Source of the DNA: Parvularcula sp964342585
GTDB taxonomy: Bacteria > Pseudomonadota > Alphaproteobacteria > Caulobacterales > Parvularculaceae
DNA: 40,468 bases
Assembly: GCA_964342585.1 (NCBI GenBank)
Contig: CAYFHK010000006.1
Location: 1-40,468 of the forward strand
Reading direction: 5' to 3'
Positions 1 to 8,037 of this stretch are shown one piece after another. Position numbers and translations under genes: made by a program. The notes under the pieces are model-generated. The model did no database searches. It was not told where the DNA came from and worked only from the letters and a program-made list of their open reading frames with translations. Every line of letters begins with the position of its first letter. Positions within the stretch are counted from its first letter, which is position 1.

Positions 1-960
1 CTAGGCGTTGGCTACTCGGCATCTTCTGACTGGTTCTTCCAGATGGTCTTCGTTGCCACGGCAGCATCGATCGTTTCGGGGACGCTGGCAGAGCGGATCC
101 GTGTTTGGCCGTTCTTCATTTTCACGGCGCTTCTCACCGGCTTCATCTACCCGATCCAAGCTTCATGGCAGTGGGGCGGCGGCTGGCTCGCAGAAGCAGG
201 CTTCTCTGACTTCGCGGGCTCGACCCTCGTGCACGCCACTGGCGGTTGGGCGGCTCTCGCTGGCGCGCTGATCCTTGGTGCACGGAAGGGCAAGTACAGC
301 CCTGATGGGAAGCCGGTTGTGTTCTTCGGCTCGTCTATGCCATTGGCGACGCTTGGCGTCTTCATCCTTTGGCTGGGTTGGTTCGGCTTTAACGGCGGCT
401 CGCAACTCGCGCTGGGTTCTGTCGATGACTCGATCGCTGTGTCGAACATCTTCGTGAACACCAACATGGCGGCCTGCGCTGGCGTGGTCACCGTGGTGAT
501 CCTGTCCACCCTGCTGCTCGGCAAAATCAGCGTTCCAATGGCCCTGAACGGTGCAATTGGTGGCCTGGTCGCCATCACGGCAGAACCGCTGACCCCTGCC
601 ATCTGGCAAGCGGTCCTCATCGGCGCTGTCGGCGGCGGCATCATCTTCGTCACCACGCCGCTTCTCGAAAGCATCCGCGTTGACGACGTGGTCGGCGCGA
701 TCCCGGCTCACTTGTTCTGCGGCATCTGGGGCACCATGGCCGTGCCGCTCACCAATGGTGGCACGAGCTTCGTGACCCAAGCGATGGGCGTTGGCGCCAA
801 CGCAGCCTTCGTGTTCGGGTGCAGCTTGGTGATCTGGGTGATCCTCCGGTTCACAATTGGCATCCGCTCGTCGGAAGCTGACGAAGACATCGGTCTCGAC
901 CTCGCTGAGACGGGTGCTCCGGGATACGATCTCATCCCCTCGACCGTTCCCGCCGAATAA
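1..960 (+). CDS. amtB: Ammonium transporter AmtB, 5'-truncated
   Basis: This is the C-terminal three quarters of an Amt/MEP/Rh ammonium channel of the inner membrane. The reading frame is open from base 1 and the true start lies before the window. The sequence opens inside the family signature around SDWFFQMVFVATAASIVSGT, followed by the conserved AERIRVWPF loop. HATGGWAAL, LGWFGFNGGS, and AHLFCGIWGTMAV are typical of pore helices; the HATGG histidine matches the first of the two pore histidines. At least seven hydrophobic segments remain. The last 30 residues form an acidic cytoplasmic tail. A PII protein (glnK) often sits upstream of amtB, but that region is not in view. A strong terminator follows directly. 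Confidence in the family is high; the assignment to AmtB rather than a paralogue is by default. Confidence 0.95.
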   Translation, partial: LGVGYSASSDWFFQMVFVATAASIVSGTLAERIRVWPFFIFTALLTGFIYPIQASWQWGGGWLAEAGFSDFAGSTLVHATGGWAALAGALILGARKGKYSPDGKPVVFFGSSMPLATLGVFILWLGWFGFNGGSQLALGSVDDSIAVSNIFVNTNMAACAGVVTVVILSTLLLGKISVPMALNGAIGGLVAITAEPLTPAIWQAVLIGAVGGGIIFVTTPLLESIRVDDVVGAIPAHLFCGIWGTMAVPLTNGGTSFVTQAMGVGANAAFVFGCSLVIWVILRFTIGIRSSEADEDIGLDLAETGAPGYDLIPSTVPAE

Positions 961-983
961 GGCGATCCGGTCGACTAACGATG

Positions 984-1023
984 CGCGACGAGGTCAGCAG
1001 CCAGACCTCGTCGCGTTTTTTTT
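984..1023 (+). terminator. Rho-independent terminator after amtB
   Basis: A perfect 12-bp GC-rich stem (left arm 984-995, right arm 1004-1015) closes an 8-nt loop and is followed by eight T residues at 1016-1023. It lies 24 bases past the amtB stop. It is the only textbook intrinsic terminator I found in the window. Confidence 0.93.
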
Positions 1024-1146
1024 GCGCGGAGGGCGTGTTTAGGGCCGACGCGCATCGCTTGATGGTCTAAGACTGGCCGCACCTCCCTCACGGCGCGACA
1101 CCTTCGTGATCGCAGAGAAGAGGTCGGAATTGGGGCAGTATTCAGT

Positions 1147-2991
1147 GTGGGGCATGGCAGGATGATCGGCCGGATGCGCGAGGCATTGCCAGCATTCAAG
1201 GATCGGTTGCCGCAGGACGACTGGGTTCGGCTCGGTCTTTTGTCGGCGCTGCTGGGTCTTTCGTGGTGGTCAACGACGCAAGGCCTCCTCGGACTGATGA
1301 CCGCCGCGAACGGGGCACCTGGCCTCATCGTTCAGCTTACCATTGGCGTGGCGATTGCGGTGCTGACGCTCCTGATTTCCTGGACCGTCGACATGCTGCG
1401 CCGAGGTCGCACGGGTCTTTGGACACCGCTTTTCTTGGCCGGATACGCGCTCCTCACCATGATTTCGGTGGGTTTCGGGTTTGGGTTCTACTGGACCCAC
1501 ATCGAGAGCCGGGCGAGCGCACAACGCGCCGCGGCCGCCGAGACCGAACGGGTCTCACGGTCGTTGAATGAAGCCTACGGACGGTTGTTCGACACGATGG
1601 GCGCCTTGGAAACGCTCGCCGAGATGTCGGAGCGCCGGGCCGCGGCAGAAACCGACAGCGGCGGGACGTGCGGGGACGATACGGGCGCGGGCCGAGGGCC
1701 GCGATACCGTTTGCGGACGCGCGACGCAGAGACGATGTCGGCGCTGCGTGATCGCATCGCCGCGCGCGTCGGTAACGACATCGATCACTCTCAACAAACG
1801 CTACTCGGCGCCAAAGCCGCCTTGACGTCTCGGCTCGACCGCCTTGATCCAACAGCCTTTGCGCCGTTGAGCGAGGATGAGGCGCGCCGCCTTCTCGCAG
1901 AAACCGAACGCTCGATCGCCCAAACCGTTGATCAGTATGAAGCGTTTCGGTCGGGGCCAGCGGTGGCCAGCGCCATCTCTGTGCTGAACGAGCGTATCGA
2001 ACAGGGCCGCACGACAATGGTGGATGAAGGCATTGCGTTCACCTGTGAGGATCCGGGGCTCGACGTGGTCATGTCGCAGGCTGTCGCCGCGCTTGAAGGG
2101 TTGCCGCCGCTGCCAGAGGCGAGCTTGTCGGTGCCCTTGGGCCCAGACGCCACAGTCGCGGCCTTCGGCAAGTTGGCGAACACGGCGCTGAGCCCGTTCC
2201 GCTCATCGCCGGCCTCCGCGAAACTTGCGGGGCGGGACTTCGTGCCGTTGGGCGTCGCGGTCGCGGTTGATTTGTTCATTCTCCTTCTATCTGTGCACGG
2301 AAAAGGCCGGCCAGGACGCGGCTCGCCCGGCATGACGATGTCCTATCTGGAAACGCCGGAGGGCCTTCGCAGCTTGACCGCCGGTCAGCCGAACACGGCG
2401 CTGCCAAGCCATGCAGAGTTGCTCGAACACTGCTTTTGGTGGCGTGATGCCTACCACCTCGCGCTCCCGGTTGGCGAAGAGGGAGAGGCGCCGCTGAGTG
2501 CCAGCCAGCGGGGGCTCACTCTGGTGGCGATGGTGCTGACCGATGCGGGGCTGCTGACGCCGGTCCGTCATCCGGTGCGGCTCCATGGCGTGCGTCAGCG
2601 CCTGCAGCTTCGCGCGGTCAATGACGGCAAGAAAACGCCGTTCCGCTCACAGTATGAATTGTACCGGTTTGCCGACAATGGCCTGGCCGAGGCGGCGTCG
2701 CTGTTGCTCGGTGCGCAAAATGCAGGACAGCCAACGCCGCCCGCCAAAGGCGATTTGGCGAAACAACCGCTTACTGACGATCAGCGAATGGGCCGTGCCT
2801 TGCCAGAGGGCTTGCGCCGCGACTGGCGTGCCAAAATTAAACCGGAGAAAAAGCCCTCAAGTGGTCGGCCGCGTTCTGCCGCTGATCCTACACCGAAGGC
2901 ACAAGGGCGGGCGACGAGGCAGAACACGCGTCCTTCGGCCTATTGGCGCAGCTTGAAGCCGATCCCCAAAAACCCGCGCAGCAAAAAGTAA
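1147..2991 (+). CDS. Unrecognised coiled-coil membrane protein
   Basis: I do not recognise the family. The N-terminal 115 residues hold three hydrophobic segments (about 28-52, 58-80 and 91-114). A long alanine-, glutamate- and arginine-rich stretch follows (about 118-340), likely helical or coiled coil and probably outside the membrane. One more hydrophobic segment lies near 365-385 (FVPLGVAVAVDLFILLLSVH), then a soluble domain of about 130 residues containing CFWWRDAYHL, then a basic proline-rich tail rich in Lys and Arg. The GTG start at 1147 is provisional: ATG at 1162 and 1174 are in frame and none has a clear ribosome site. The topology suggests a sensory or scaffolding membrane protein, but no function can be assigned. 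It is convergent with the yqeY-like gene, 40 bases away. Confidence 0.7.
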   Translation: MGHGRMIGRMREALPAFKDRLPQDDWVRLGLLSALLGLSWWSTTQGLLGLMTAANGAPGLIVQLTIGVAIAVLTLLISWTVDMLRRGRTGLWTPLFLAGYALLTMISVGFGFGFYWTHIESRASAQRAAAAETERVSRSLNEAYGRLFDTMGALETLAEMSERRAAAETDSGGTCGDDTGAGRGPRYRLRTRDAETMSALRDRIAARVGNDIDHSQQTLLGAKAALTSRLDRLDPTAFAPLSEDEARRLLAETERSIAQTVDQYEAFRSGPAVASAISVLNERIEQGRTTMVDEGIAFTCEDPGLDVVMSQAVAALEGLPPLPEASLSVPLGPDATVAAFGKLANTALSPFRSSPASAKLAGRDFVPLGVAVAVDLFILLLSVHGKGRPGRGSPGMTMSYLETPEGLRSLTAGQPNTALPSHAELLEHCFWWRDAYHLALPVGEEGEAPLSASQRGLTLVAMVLTDAGLLTPVRHPVRLHGVRQRLQLRAVNDGKKTPFRSQYELYRFADNGLAEAASLLLGAQNAGQPTPPAKGDLAKQPLTDDQRMGRALPEGLRRDWRAKIKPEKKPSSGRPRSAADPTPKAQGRATRQNTRPSAYWRSLKPIPKNPRSKK

Positions 2992-3031
2992 GTGTTTGGC
3001 GGCGGATGAATCGTCCTGCCGCTTCGGTCGC

Positions 3032-3502
3032 TCAACCCGCCAGCCGGGCTTTCACGCGCTGATTGGCTTTCGAGAAGTCCATCGCGCCATGATAGCGCGC
3101 CTTGAGCGCGCCCATGCATTTTCCGATATCTTTCAGCCCATCGGCGCCGATTTCAGCGATGACATTGTCGACGGCAGACTCAATCTCGTCGTCGCTCAGC
3201 TGTTTCGGCAGATAGCGGCTCACGACCTCGACTTCGCGCCGTTCTTGCTCGGCAAGCTCTACGCGGCCAGCATCTTCATAGGTTTTCGCGGACTCTTCCC
3301 GCTGTTTCACCATTTTGGCGAGCACGGCGAGCACTTCCTCGTCGGTGATGCCGCCGCAGCGGTCTTCGGCGCGGGCCGCGATGTCGCGATCCTTGACCGC
3401 CGCAGAAATCAGCCGAAGCGTCGAGATTTCGATTTTGTCGGCCTTCATCCGCATCGCGGTCTTCAGATCGTCCGAAATCGTTTGATAGAGAGGTGAAGTC
3501 AT
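3032..3502 (-). CDS. GatB/YqeY domain protein
   Basis: A 156-residue protein of the YqeY family, the helical tail-like domain also found at the C-terminus of GatB and in some GlnRS proteins. Family features are the opening MTSPLYQTISDDLKTAMR, the MKADKIEISTLRLISAAVKD segment, EEVLAVLAKMVKQREES, and the terminal region with MGALKARYHG and DFSKANQRVKARL. Length is normal. I start at the ATG complementary to 3500-3502, which begins the conserved MTSPL; an in-frame start 12 codons upstream adds non-conserved sequence. It is divergent from carA, as in many alphaproteobacteria. Its biochemical role is unclear; a tRNA-linked role has been proposed for the family. Confidence 0.9.
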   Translation of the reverse strand: MTSPLYQTISDDLKTAMRMKADKIEISTLRLISAAVKDRDIAARAEDRCGGITDEEVLAVLAKMVKQREESAKTYEDAGRVELAEQERREVEVVSRYLPKQLSDDEIESAVDNVIAEIGADGLKDIGKCMGALKARYHGAMDFSKANQRVKARLAG

Positions 3503-3749
3503 TAAGCCATTGCCCCAAAGGCATCGCGACTGGCGCAAAATACGCGCTATCTACGGCCGCGGTCCAAATTGTTTGTGTGAGTGGTTCGTTACTGCCTCAA
3601 CGCGGACGTGCCATTACCGTTCTGCGGCATGATGAGGCACGGTCGTTAAAATTGGCCTTTTCAACATGTTCGACGCTGGCTATGTGCCGTGCGTTTGCGC
3701 GCAAGATACACTGATCGGCCCGCTCGACAAGACGGAGAAATATTCGCTC

Positions 3750-4934
3750 ATGCGCCTGTGTCAAGACAGTCACGCCCCCGTTACCACCGCTCGGCTCGTT
3801 CTGGCTGACGGCACCGTTTTCGTCGGCCACGGCATTGGGGCCACAGGGGTTGCGGTGGGTGAGGTGTGTTTCAACACGGCCATGTCGGGCTATCAGGAGA
3901 TCCTCACCGATCCCAGTTACGCCAGCCAAATCGTCACTTTCACGTTTCCCCATATCGGAAATGTGGGGGCAAATGACGATGATCTGGAAAACGCCACAGA
4001 TGCCGCTGCCAGCGCCGCGCGGGGGGCCATTTTTCGCGCAGAGGTCACCAGCCCCTCGAACTTTCGCGCGCGGCTCGATTTGGGCGCATGGATGCGCCGC
4101 CGGGGCATTGTCGGGATCACTGGCGTTGATACGCGTCATTTAACCGCCCGCATTCGCGAAGAGGGGATGCCGCACGGCGTGATCGCGCATCATGCTTCTG
4201 GCGAATTCAACACTGATGAATTGGTCGCGAAGGCAAAGACTTTCGAAGGCCTCGAAGGACAGGATTTGACCCGCTCTGTCAGTCAGAAGGCCGCCTATAA
4301 GGGCGAGGACGGCGACTGGACCGGGGAGGTGGGTTTTCATCCCGCAGGAACCAATGACAGCCCGCATGTCGTCGTGATCGACTATGGTGTGAAGAAAAAC
4401 ATTCTGCGGCGCCTGGTGGCTGCCGGGGCAAAAGTGACGGTGGTGTCGCCAGTCGCCAGCTTTGATGAGATCATGGCGTTTCGGCCGGACGGTGTGGTGC
4501 TGTCCAATGGCCCTGGCGATCCTGCGGCTACGGCCGAATTCGCCGTCCCTGTGATCAAGAAATTCCTCGAAGCCCGCGTGCCGATGTTCGGCATCTGCCT
4601 GGGACACCAGCTTCTGGCCTTAGCGCTCGGCGCGAAGACGCTGAAAATGTCGCATGGCCATCACGGCGCGAACCATCCCGTGCGCGATCATCTGACGGGC
4701 AAAGTCGAGATTGTGTCGATGAACCATGGCTTCGCCGTGGACGAGGCGACCCTGCCAGCGGGCGTGAGCGCAACGCACACGTCACTCTTCGATGGCTCGA
4801 ATGCGGGCTTGAAGCTGGAAGGGGCGCCGGTCATGTCCGTGCAGCATCACCCTGAGGCGAGCCCCGGCCCACAAGACAGCTTTGGCGTGTTCGATCGGTT
4901 TATCGCCCAGCTCCGCGGGAAAGCCGTCGCTTAA
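3750..4934 (+). CDS. carA: Carbamoyl-phosphate synthase small subunit
   Basis: The glutamine amidotransferase subunit hydrolyses glutamine and passes ammonia to CarB, supplying carbamoyl phosphate for pyrimidine and arginine synthesis in the cytoplasm. The N-terminal CarA domain (TARLVLADGTVFVGHGIG, GEVCFNTAMSGYQEILTDPSY) is followed by a class I GATase domain. The triad is visible: nucleophile Cys283 in GICLGHQ, His367 and Glu369 in HHPEASPGP. At 394 residues it has the usual length. I chose ATG 3750 because GGAG lies at 3734-3737 upstream and the conserved domain begins soon after; the open frame extends 28 codons further with no family similarity. carB is not in the window. A 247-base divergent region separates it from the YqeY gene; I see no clear promoter in it. 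Confidence 0.97.
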   Translation: MRLCQDSHAPVTTARLVLADGTVFVGHGIGATGVAVGEVCFNTAMSGYQEILTDPSYASQIVTFTFPHIGNVGANDDDLENATDAAASAARGAIFRAEVTSPSNFRARLDLGAWMRRRGIVGITGVDTRHLTARIREEGMPHGVIAHHASGEFNTDELVAKAKTFEGLEGQDLTRSVSQKAAYKGEDGDWTGEVGFHPAGTNDSPHVVVIDYGVKKNILRRLVAAGAKVTVVSPVASFDEIMAFRPDGVVLSNGPGDPAATAEFAVPVIKKFLEARVPMFGICLGHQLLALALGAKTLKMSHGHHGANHPVRDHLTGKVEIVSMNHGFAVDEATLPAGVSATHTSLFDGSNAGLKLEGAPVMSVQHHPEASPGPQDSFGVFDRFIAQLRGKAVA

Positions 4935-5171
4935 GCGATTGTCTCGGCACCAATCTCCATCCCGATCTTTTGAAAAACAAATATTGTTTTGTCGCGTGAC
5001 CGCTTCGGTCGCGGTGATCCGCTATTGTCAAAGCCCTAAGCAAAGAAGTACGGTGCTCTTAGTGCGAAGGCTGTCGCTGGCCACCTGCCATACCGCTCAT
5101 TTGATTTTTGTCAGACGCGGCGTATGGGGCGCGGGCACAACAGATTACTGAATGTAATAGGGAGACCTGAG

Positions 5172-6425
5172 ATGCGGTCATATGAAATGGATTTTGGACT
5201 GTCGGAACGCGTGACCGGCTATATCGAGCAAGTGCGCGAAATGATCGAAAACGACATCGCACCTTTGGAGCATGAATATCACTCTGAAAATGGCAAAGCG
5301 CCGATGGTGGATGGCGTCTTCGGTCTTACCGATCGGCAGATCGACATCTTGGAGGGCCTCAAAGACAAGGCGAAGTCTCGCGGGCTTTGGAATTTTTGGA
5401 AGACCTTCGGTGATGATGGCAAAGATCTGACCACGATCGACTATGCCTACCTCGCCGAAGAGATGGGCAAATGCTCTATCGCCTCGGAAGTGTTCAACTG
5501 CTCCGCGCCTGACACCGGAAATATGGAAGTTCTCGCGCGCTGCGGCACGAAAGAACAGCAGGACAAATGGCTGACGCCACTGCTGAACGGCGAAATCCGC
5601 TCTGCCTACCTCATGACCGAGCCGGGCGTGGCGTCATCGGATGCGACCAATGTGTCGCTCCGCGCCGAGCTGAAAGACGGCCATTGGGTTCTCAATGGCG
5701 AGAAATGGTGGGCGTCGGGCGCCGGTGATCCGCGTTGTAAGATCTATATCGTGATGTGCGTGACCGATCCGGATGCGGAGGGCCGCCACAGCCGCCACTC
5801 GCAAATCCTCGTGCCTGCTGGCACGCCCGGTGTCGAAATTCTCCGCCCGATGACGGTTTTTGGGAATGACGACGCGCCGCACGGCCACATGCATGTGAAA
5901 TTCACCGATGTGAAAGTGCCTGAAGAAAACATGATCCTCGGTCGCGGTCGTGGTTTTGAAATCAGTCAGACCCGCCTCGGGCCTGGCCGTATTCACCACG
6001 CAATGCGCGCGATCGGGCAAGCCGAACGGGCCTTCAACCTGATGTGCCAACGCTCAACCGAGCGCGTGGCCTTCGGCAAGCAACTGTCGCGTCTTGGGCA
6101 GAACCCAGACATCATTGCTGAGTGCCGGATGGAAATCGATGAGGCGCGCCTCGTTTGCTTGAAAGCCGCATGGATGATGGACCAAGGCGATCCAAAAGCC
6201 GCTGCGCCTTACATCTCACACATCAAGGTCAAAGCGCCGCGCGTTGCCCTAAAAGTGATCGATGAAGCGATCCAAATGCATGGCGGCATGGGCGTGAGCC
6301 AAGATACCCCGCTCGCGCGGATGTATACGAGCCAGCGGACCCTGCGTCTCGCCGACGGTCCGGACGCCGTGCACCGCATGGTCATCGCCCGGAACGCGAT
6401 GCGCCAGTTCGGCTCCAACCACTAA
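5172..6425 (+). CDS. Acyl-CoA dehydrogenase, ACAD10/11-like
   Basis: An FAD-dependent acyl-CoA dehydrogenase of 417 residues that introduces the alpha-beta double bond in fatty acyl-CoA, passing electrons to ETF. The flavin-binding signature YLMTEPGVASSDATN, the NGEKWWASGA strand, RVAFGKQLS, and QMHGGMGVSQDTPLARMY are all present. The C-terminal RLADGPDAVHR (Asp395, Asp398) resembles the ACAD10/ACAD11 group, where an aspartate is thought to replace the usual glutamate base; that point is from memory. The start at 5172 has a clear GGGAGA site at 5160-5165; the frame stays open 16 codons upstream without similarity. A weak promoter-like pair (TTGATT at 5101, TATGGG at 5123) and a small inverted repeat ATTAC/GTAAT (5144-5158) lie upstream. 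Substrate cannot be read from sequence. Confidence 0.92.
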   Translation: MRSYEMDFGLSERVTGYIEQVREMIENDIAPLEHEYHSENGKAPMVDGVFGLTDRQIDILEGLKDKAKSRGLWNFWKTFGDDGKDLTTIDYAYLAEEMGKCSIASEVFNCSAPDTGNMEVLARCGTKEQQDKWLTPLLNGEIRSAYLMTEPGVASSDATNVSLRAELKDGHWVLNGEKWWASGAGDPRCKIYIVMCVTDPDAEGRHSRHSQILVPAGTPGVEILRPMTVFGNDDAPHGHMHVKFTDVKVPEENMILGRGRGFEISQTRLGPGRIHHAMRAIGQAERAFNLMCQRSTERVAFGKQLSRLGQNPDIIAECRMEIDEARLVCLKAAWMMDQGDPKAAAPYISHIKVKAPRVALKVIDEAIQMHGGMGVSQDTPLARMYTSQRTLRLADGPDAVHRMVIARNAMRQFGSNH

Positions 6426-6434
6426 GGCGGTATC

Positions 6435-6455
6435 CTGCGCAGCGCCGCTGCGCAG
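6435..6455. repeat. Near-perfect palindrome before the SLATT gene
   Basis: Two 10-base arms, CTGCGCAGCG and CGCTGCGCAG, are separated by a single C. In RNA this gives a 9-bp GC-rich hairpin with a 3-base loop. It starts 10 bases past the acyl-CoA dehydrogenase stop and lies about 90 bases before the SLATT-like gene. There is no T tract, so it is not a standard terminator. It could be a Rho-assisted terminator, an mRNA-stabilising hairpin, or an operator for the downstream pair. Confidence 0.8.
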
Positions 6456-6541
6456 CAGCATGCACAAATCCTGTCAGGCTCTTGTGAAAGAGGGCCAGGC
6501 AGGCCAGCATGAGACGTCTGGGAGCATGGGGAGCCGAACGC

Positions 6542-7687
6542 ATGGTGGCGTCGGTGACGGAATTGGCGATGGAAGCGATTGGGGAGTACACCCCCGATCG
6601 CGATTGGCGAATTGATCCAGAAACCCATGCTGAGAAGCTTCCCGCGGCCGCTGGCCCACTAATCCGCGTTCTCGAACGGGCTGATCTACAAGAATTGATG
6701 AAACGGTTTCGGGGCGCTGACCGCGAGGCTGTGAAACAACAGCGCGCCTATAAACGCTATGGGCGCGCGGCCATCATCCTCAACACCGCAGCGGCGATCG
6801 CCGGGGCTGTGAGCCTCTATGCTGGCGGGATCTTTCGCAGCGAGAGCGCGGCCGCCGCCGCGGCCACAGGGGATGCTGTACAGCAGACCATCGTCGAAAC
6901 GCTGTCTCTCTATATCCCGGCGTTCCAGGTCGCCTTCATTTTGCTGGCGTTGCTGGCCGCGCAAATTGTCATCCGCCTACGCCCATTCGATAAGTGGATG
7001 AAAGCGCGAGCGGAAGCGGAGATCGCGCGAAACGAAATCTTCTGGCGGGTCACCACGGCGGATGAGCCCACGCGGGAGGGTGAACTCCCACTCTTGCCGC
7101 TTCAGCTAGAATATTTTCAGCGCTATCAGCTTCAAACGCAGCTCTCTTATTACGCTGAGCGAGGGGCGCAGCATCGCAAGACGGCGGAGGGCAGGGCGAC
7201 CCGGCGGGGCCTCTATACCGCGGTTGGCGGCTTTGTGGCGGCGCCCATCCCCTTTGTGGCCACTTCGCTTTTCGGCGGCAGCGAAACCATCGGCGTTGCC
7301 TTTGAGGAGCTGTTTGCGTCGCAGGCAGACGATGTTTTCTCGAACGTTGTTTTCAATGAGGGCTTTGCCCTTGCGGGCATCATCATCGCCTCAATGCTTT
7401 CCGCGCTCGAAGCTTTGCGGTTGCTGTCTCAGGATACGCGAAATGCCAGCCGCTATGGGGCGACCTTCGCCAATCTTCGCTTTCTCGCAGATCGGTATTT
7501 GAACCCTGCGCGTGAGGCCGCGGCAGATGGCGACCGTGAGGCCGTGGAAGACTTCGTTCTTGCCGTAAACGAACAAATTTCATCTGAGCACAAAGAGTGG
7601 ATCTTGCTTCAAGAAGAATCTGCGATGCCAGAAATCACATCGATCGCCTCGCACTCCTTGCGCCGACTGCGGACACGCGTCTCATGA
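6542..7687 (+). CDS. SLATT-like four-TM membrane effector
   Basis: A 381-residue membrane protein that I read as carrying two tandem SLATT units (SMODS and SLOG-associating 2TM effector). Unit one has TM helices near 76-96 and 125-146 followed by an amphipathic helix KWMKARAEAEIARNEIFWR (151-169). Unit two has TM helices near 223-244 and 275-293, then RNASRYGATFANLRFLADRY and a closing helix VNEQISSEHKEW (342-353); the spaced Trp, Arg and Glu residues are the SLATT-type pattern. SLATT proteins are predicted to perturb membranes when an associated sensor is triggered in nucleotide-linked conflict systems. I chose ATG 6542 because GGGGAG lies 8 bases upstream; ATG 6509 is in frame but poorly placed. 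The stop overlaps the start of the RyR-domain gene, so the two are coupled. The family call rests on reading motifs only. Confidence 0.68.
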   Translation: MVASVTELAMEAIGEYTPDRDWRIDPETHAEKLPAAAGPLIRVLERADLQELMKRFRGADREAVKQQRAYKRYGRAAIILNTAAAIAGAVSLYAGGIFRSESAAAAAATGDAVQQTIVETLSLYIPAFQVAFILLALLAAQIVIRLRPFDKWMKARAEAEIARNEIFWRVTTADEPTREGELPLLPLQLEYFQRYQLQTQLSYYAERGAQHRKTAEGRATRRGLYTAVGGFVAAPIPFVATSLFGGSETIGVAFEELFASQADDVFSNVVFNEGFALAGIIIASMLSALEALRLLSQDTRNASRYGATFANLRFLADRYLNPAREAAADGDREAVEDFVLAVNEQISSEHKEWILLQEESAMPEITSIASHSLRRLRTRVS

Positions 7688-8037
7688 TGAGCGATGAGGC
7701 TGTGGCGCGCGTTGTTCATGAGGGCATGCGGGCTTTCAAAATCAGCGTCGGGCAAGAGCCGATCGAAGGATGGGATACGTGCCCCGACTGGATGCGGGAT
7801 TCCACCATCGCCGCCGTTCGCTTTCGCAGAGATCATCCTGACGCGCCGCCATCAGCGCAGCACGACCAGTGGCTGGCCGAGAAGGAACAAACCGGTTGGC
7901 AATACGGCCCTGTACGGAATGATATGGAGAAACGTCATCCGATGATGGTGCCGTATGGTGCCTTGCCTGAAGTGGAACGACGCAAAGATGCTTTAGTGGT
8001 GCAGATTATCGACGCGCTGACGGGGCCAATGCTTTAA
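7684..8037 (+). CDS. Small RyR (ryanodine receptor) domain protein
   Basis: A 117-residue soluble protein. Its second half fits the RyR repeat: WLAEKEQTGWQYGPVRND (63-80) followed by KRHPMMVPYGALPEVERRKD (83-102), with the typical Gly-Trp-x-Tyr-Gly and His-Pro...Pro-Tyr...Leu-Pro spacing. A VHEGM motif near residue 11 resembles the first helix of the domain, with an inserted segment before the core. RyR repeats form part of animal calcium release channels, and small bacterial versions occur near conflict and signalling genes; a ligand- or partner-binding role is an inference. The start codons ATGATG at 7684-7689 overlap the SLATT stop by 4 bases, giving translational coupling. The last 32 bases overlap the convergent patatin gene. 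No catalytic motif is visible, which fits a sensor or regulator of the membrane protein. Confidence 0.75.
   Translation: MMSDEAVARVVHEGMRAFKISVGQEPIEGWDTCPDWMRDSTIAAVRFRRDHPDAPPSAQHDQWLAEKEQTGWQYGPVRNDMEKRHPMMVPYGALPEVERRKDALVVQIIDALTGPML

Noticed and set aside
4992..5020. Hairpin after carA (GACCG/CGGTC) as a terminator
   Set aside because: Short stem with a mismatch on extension and no T run.
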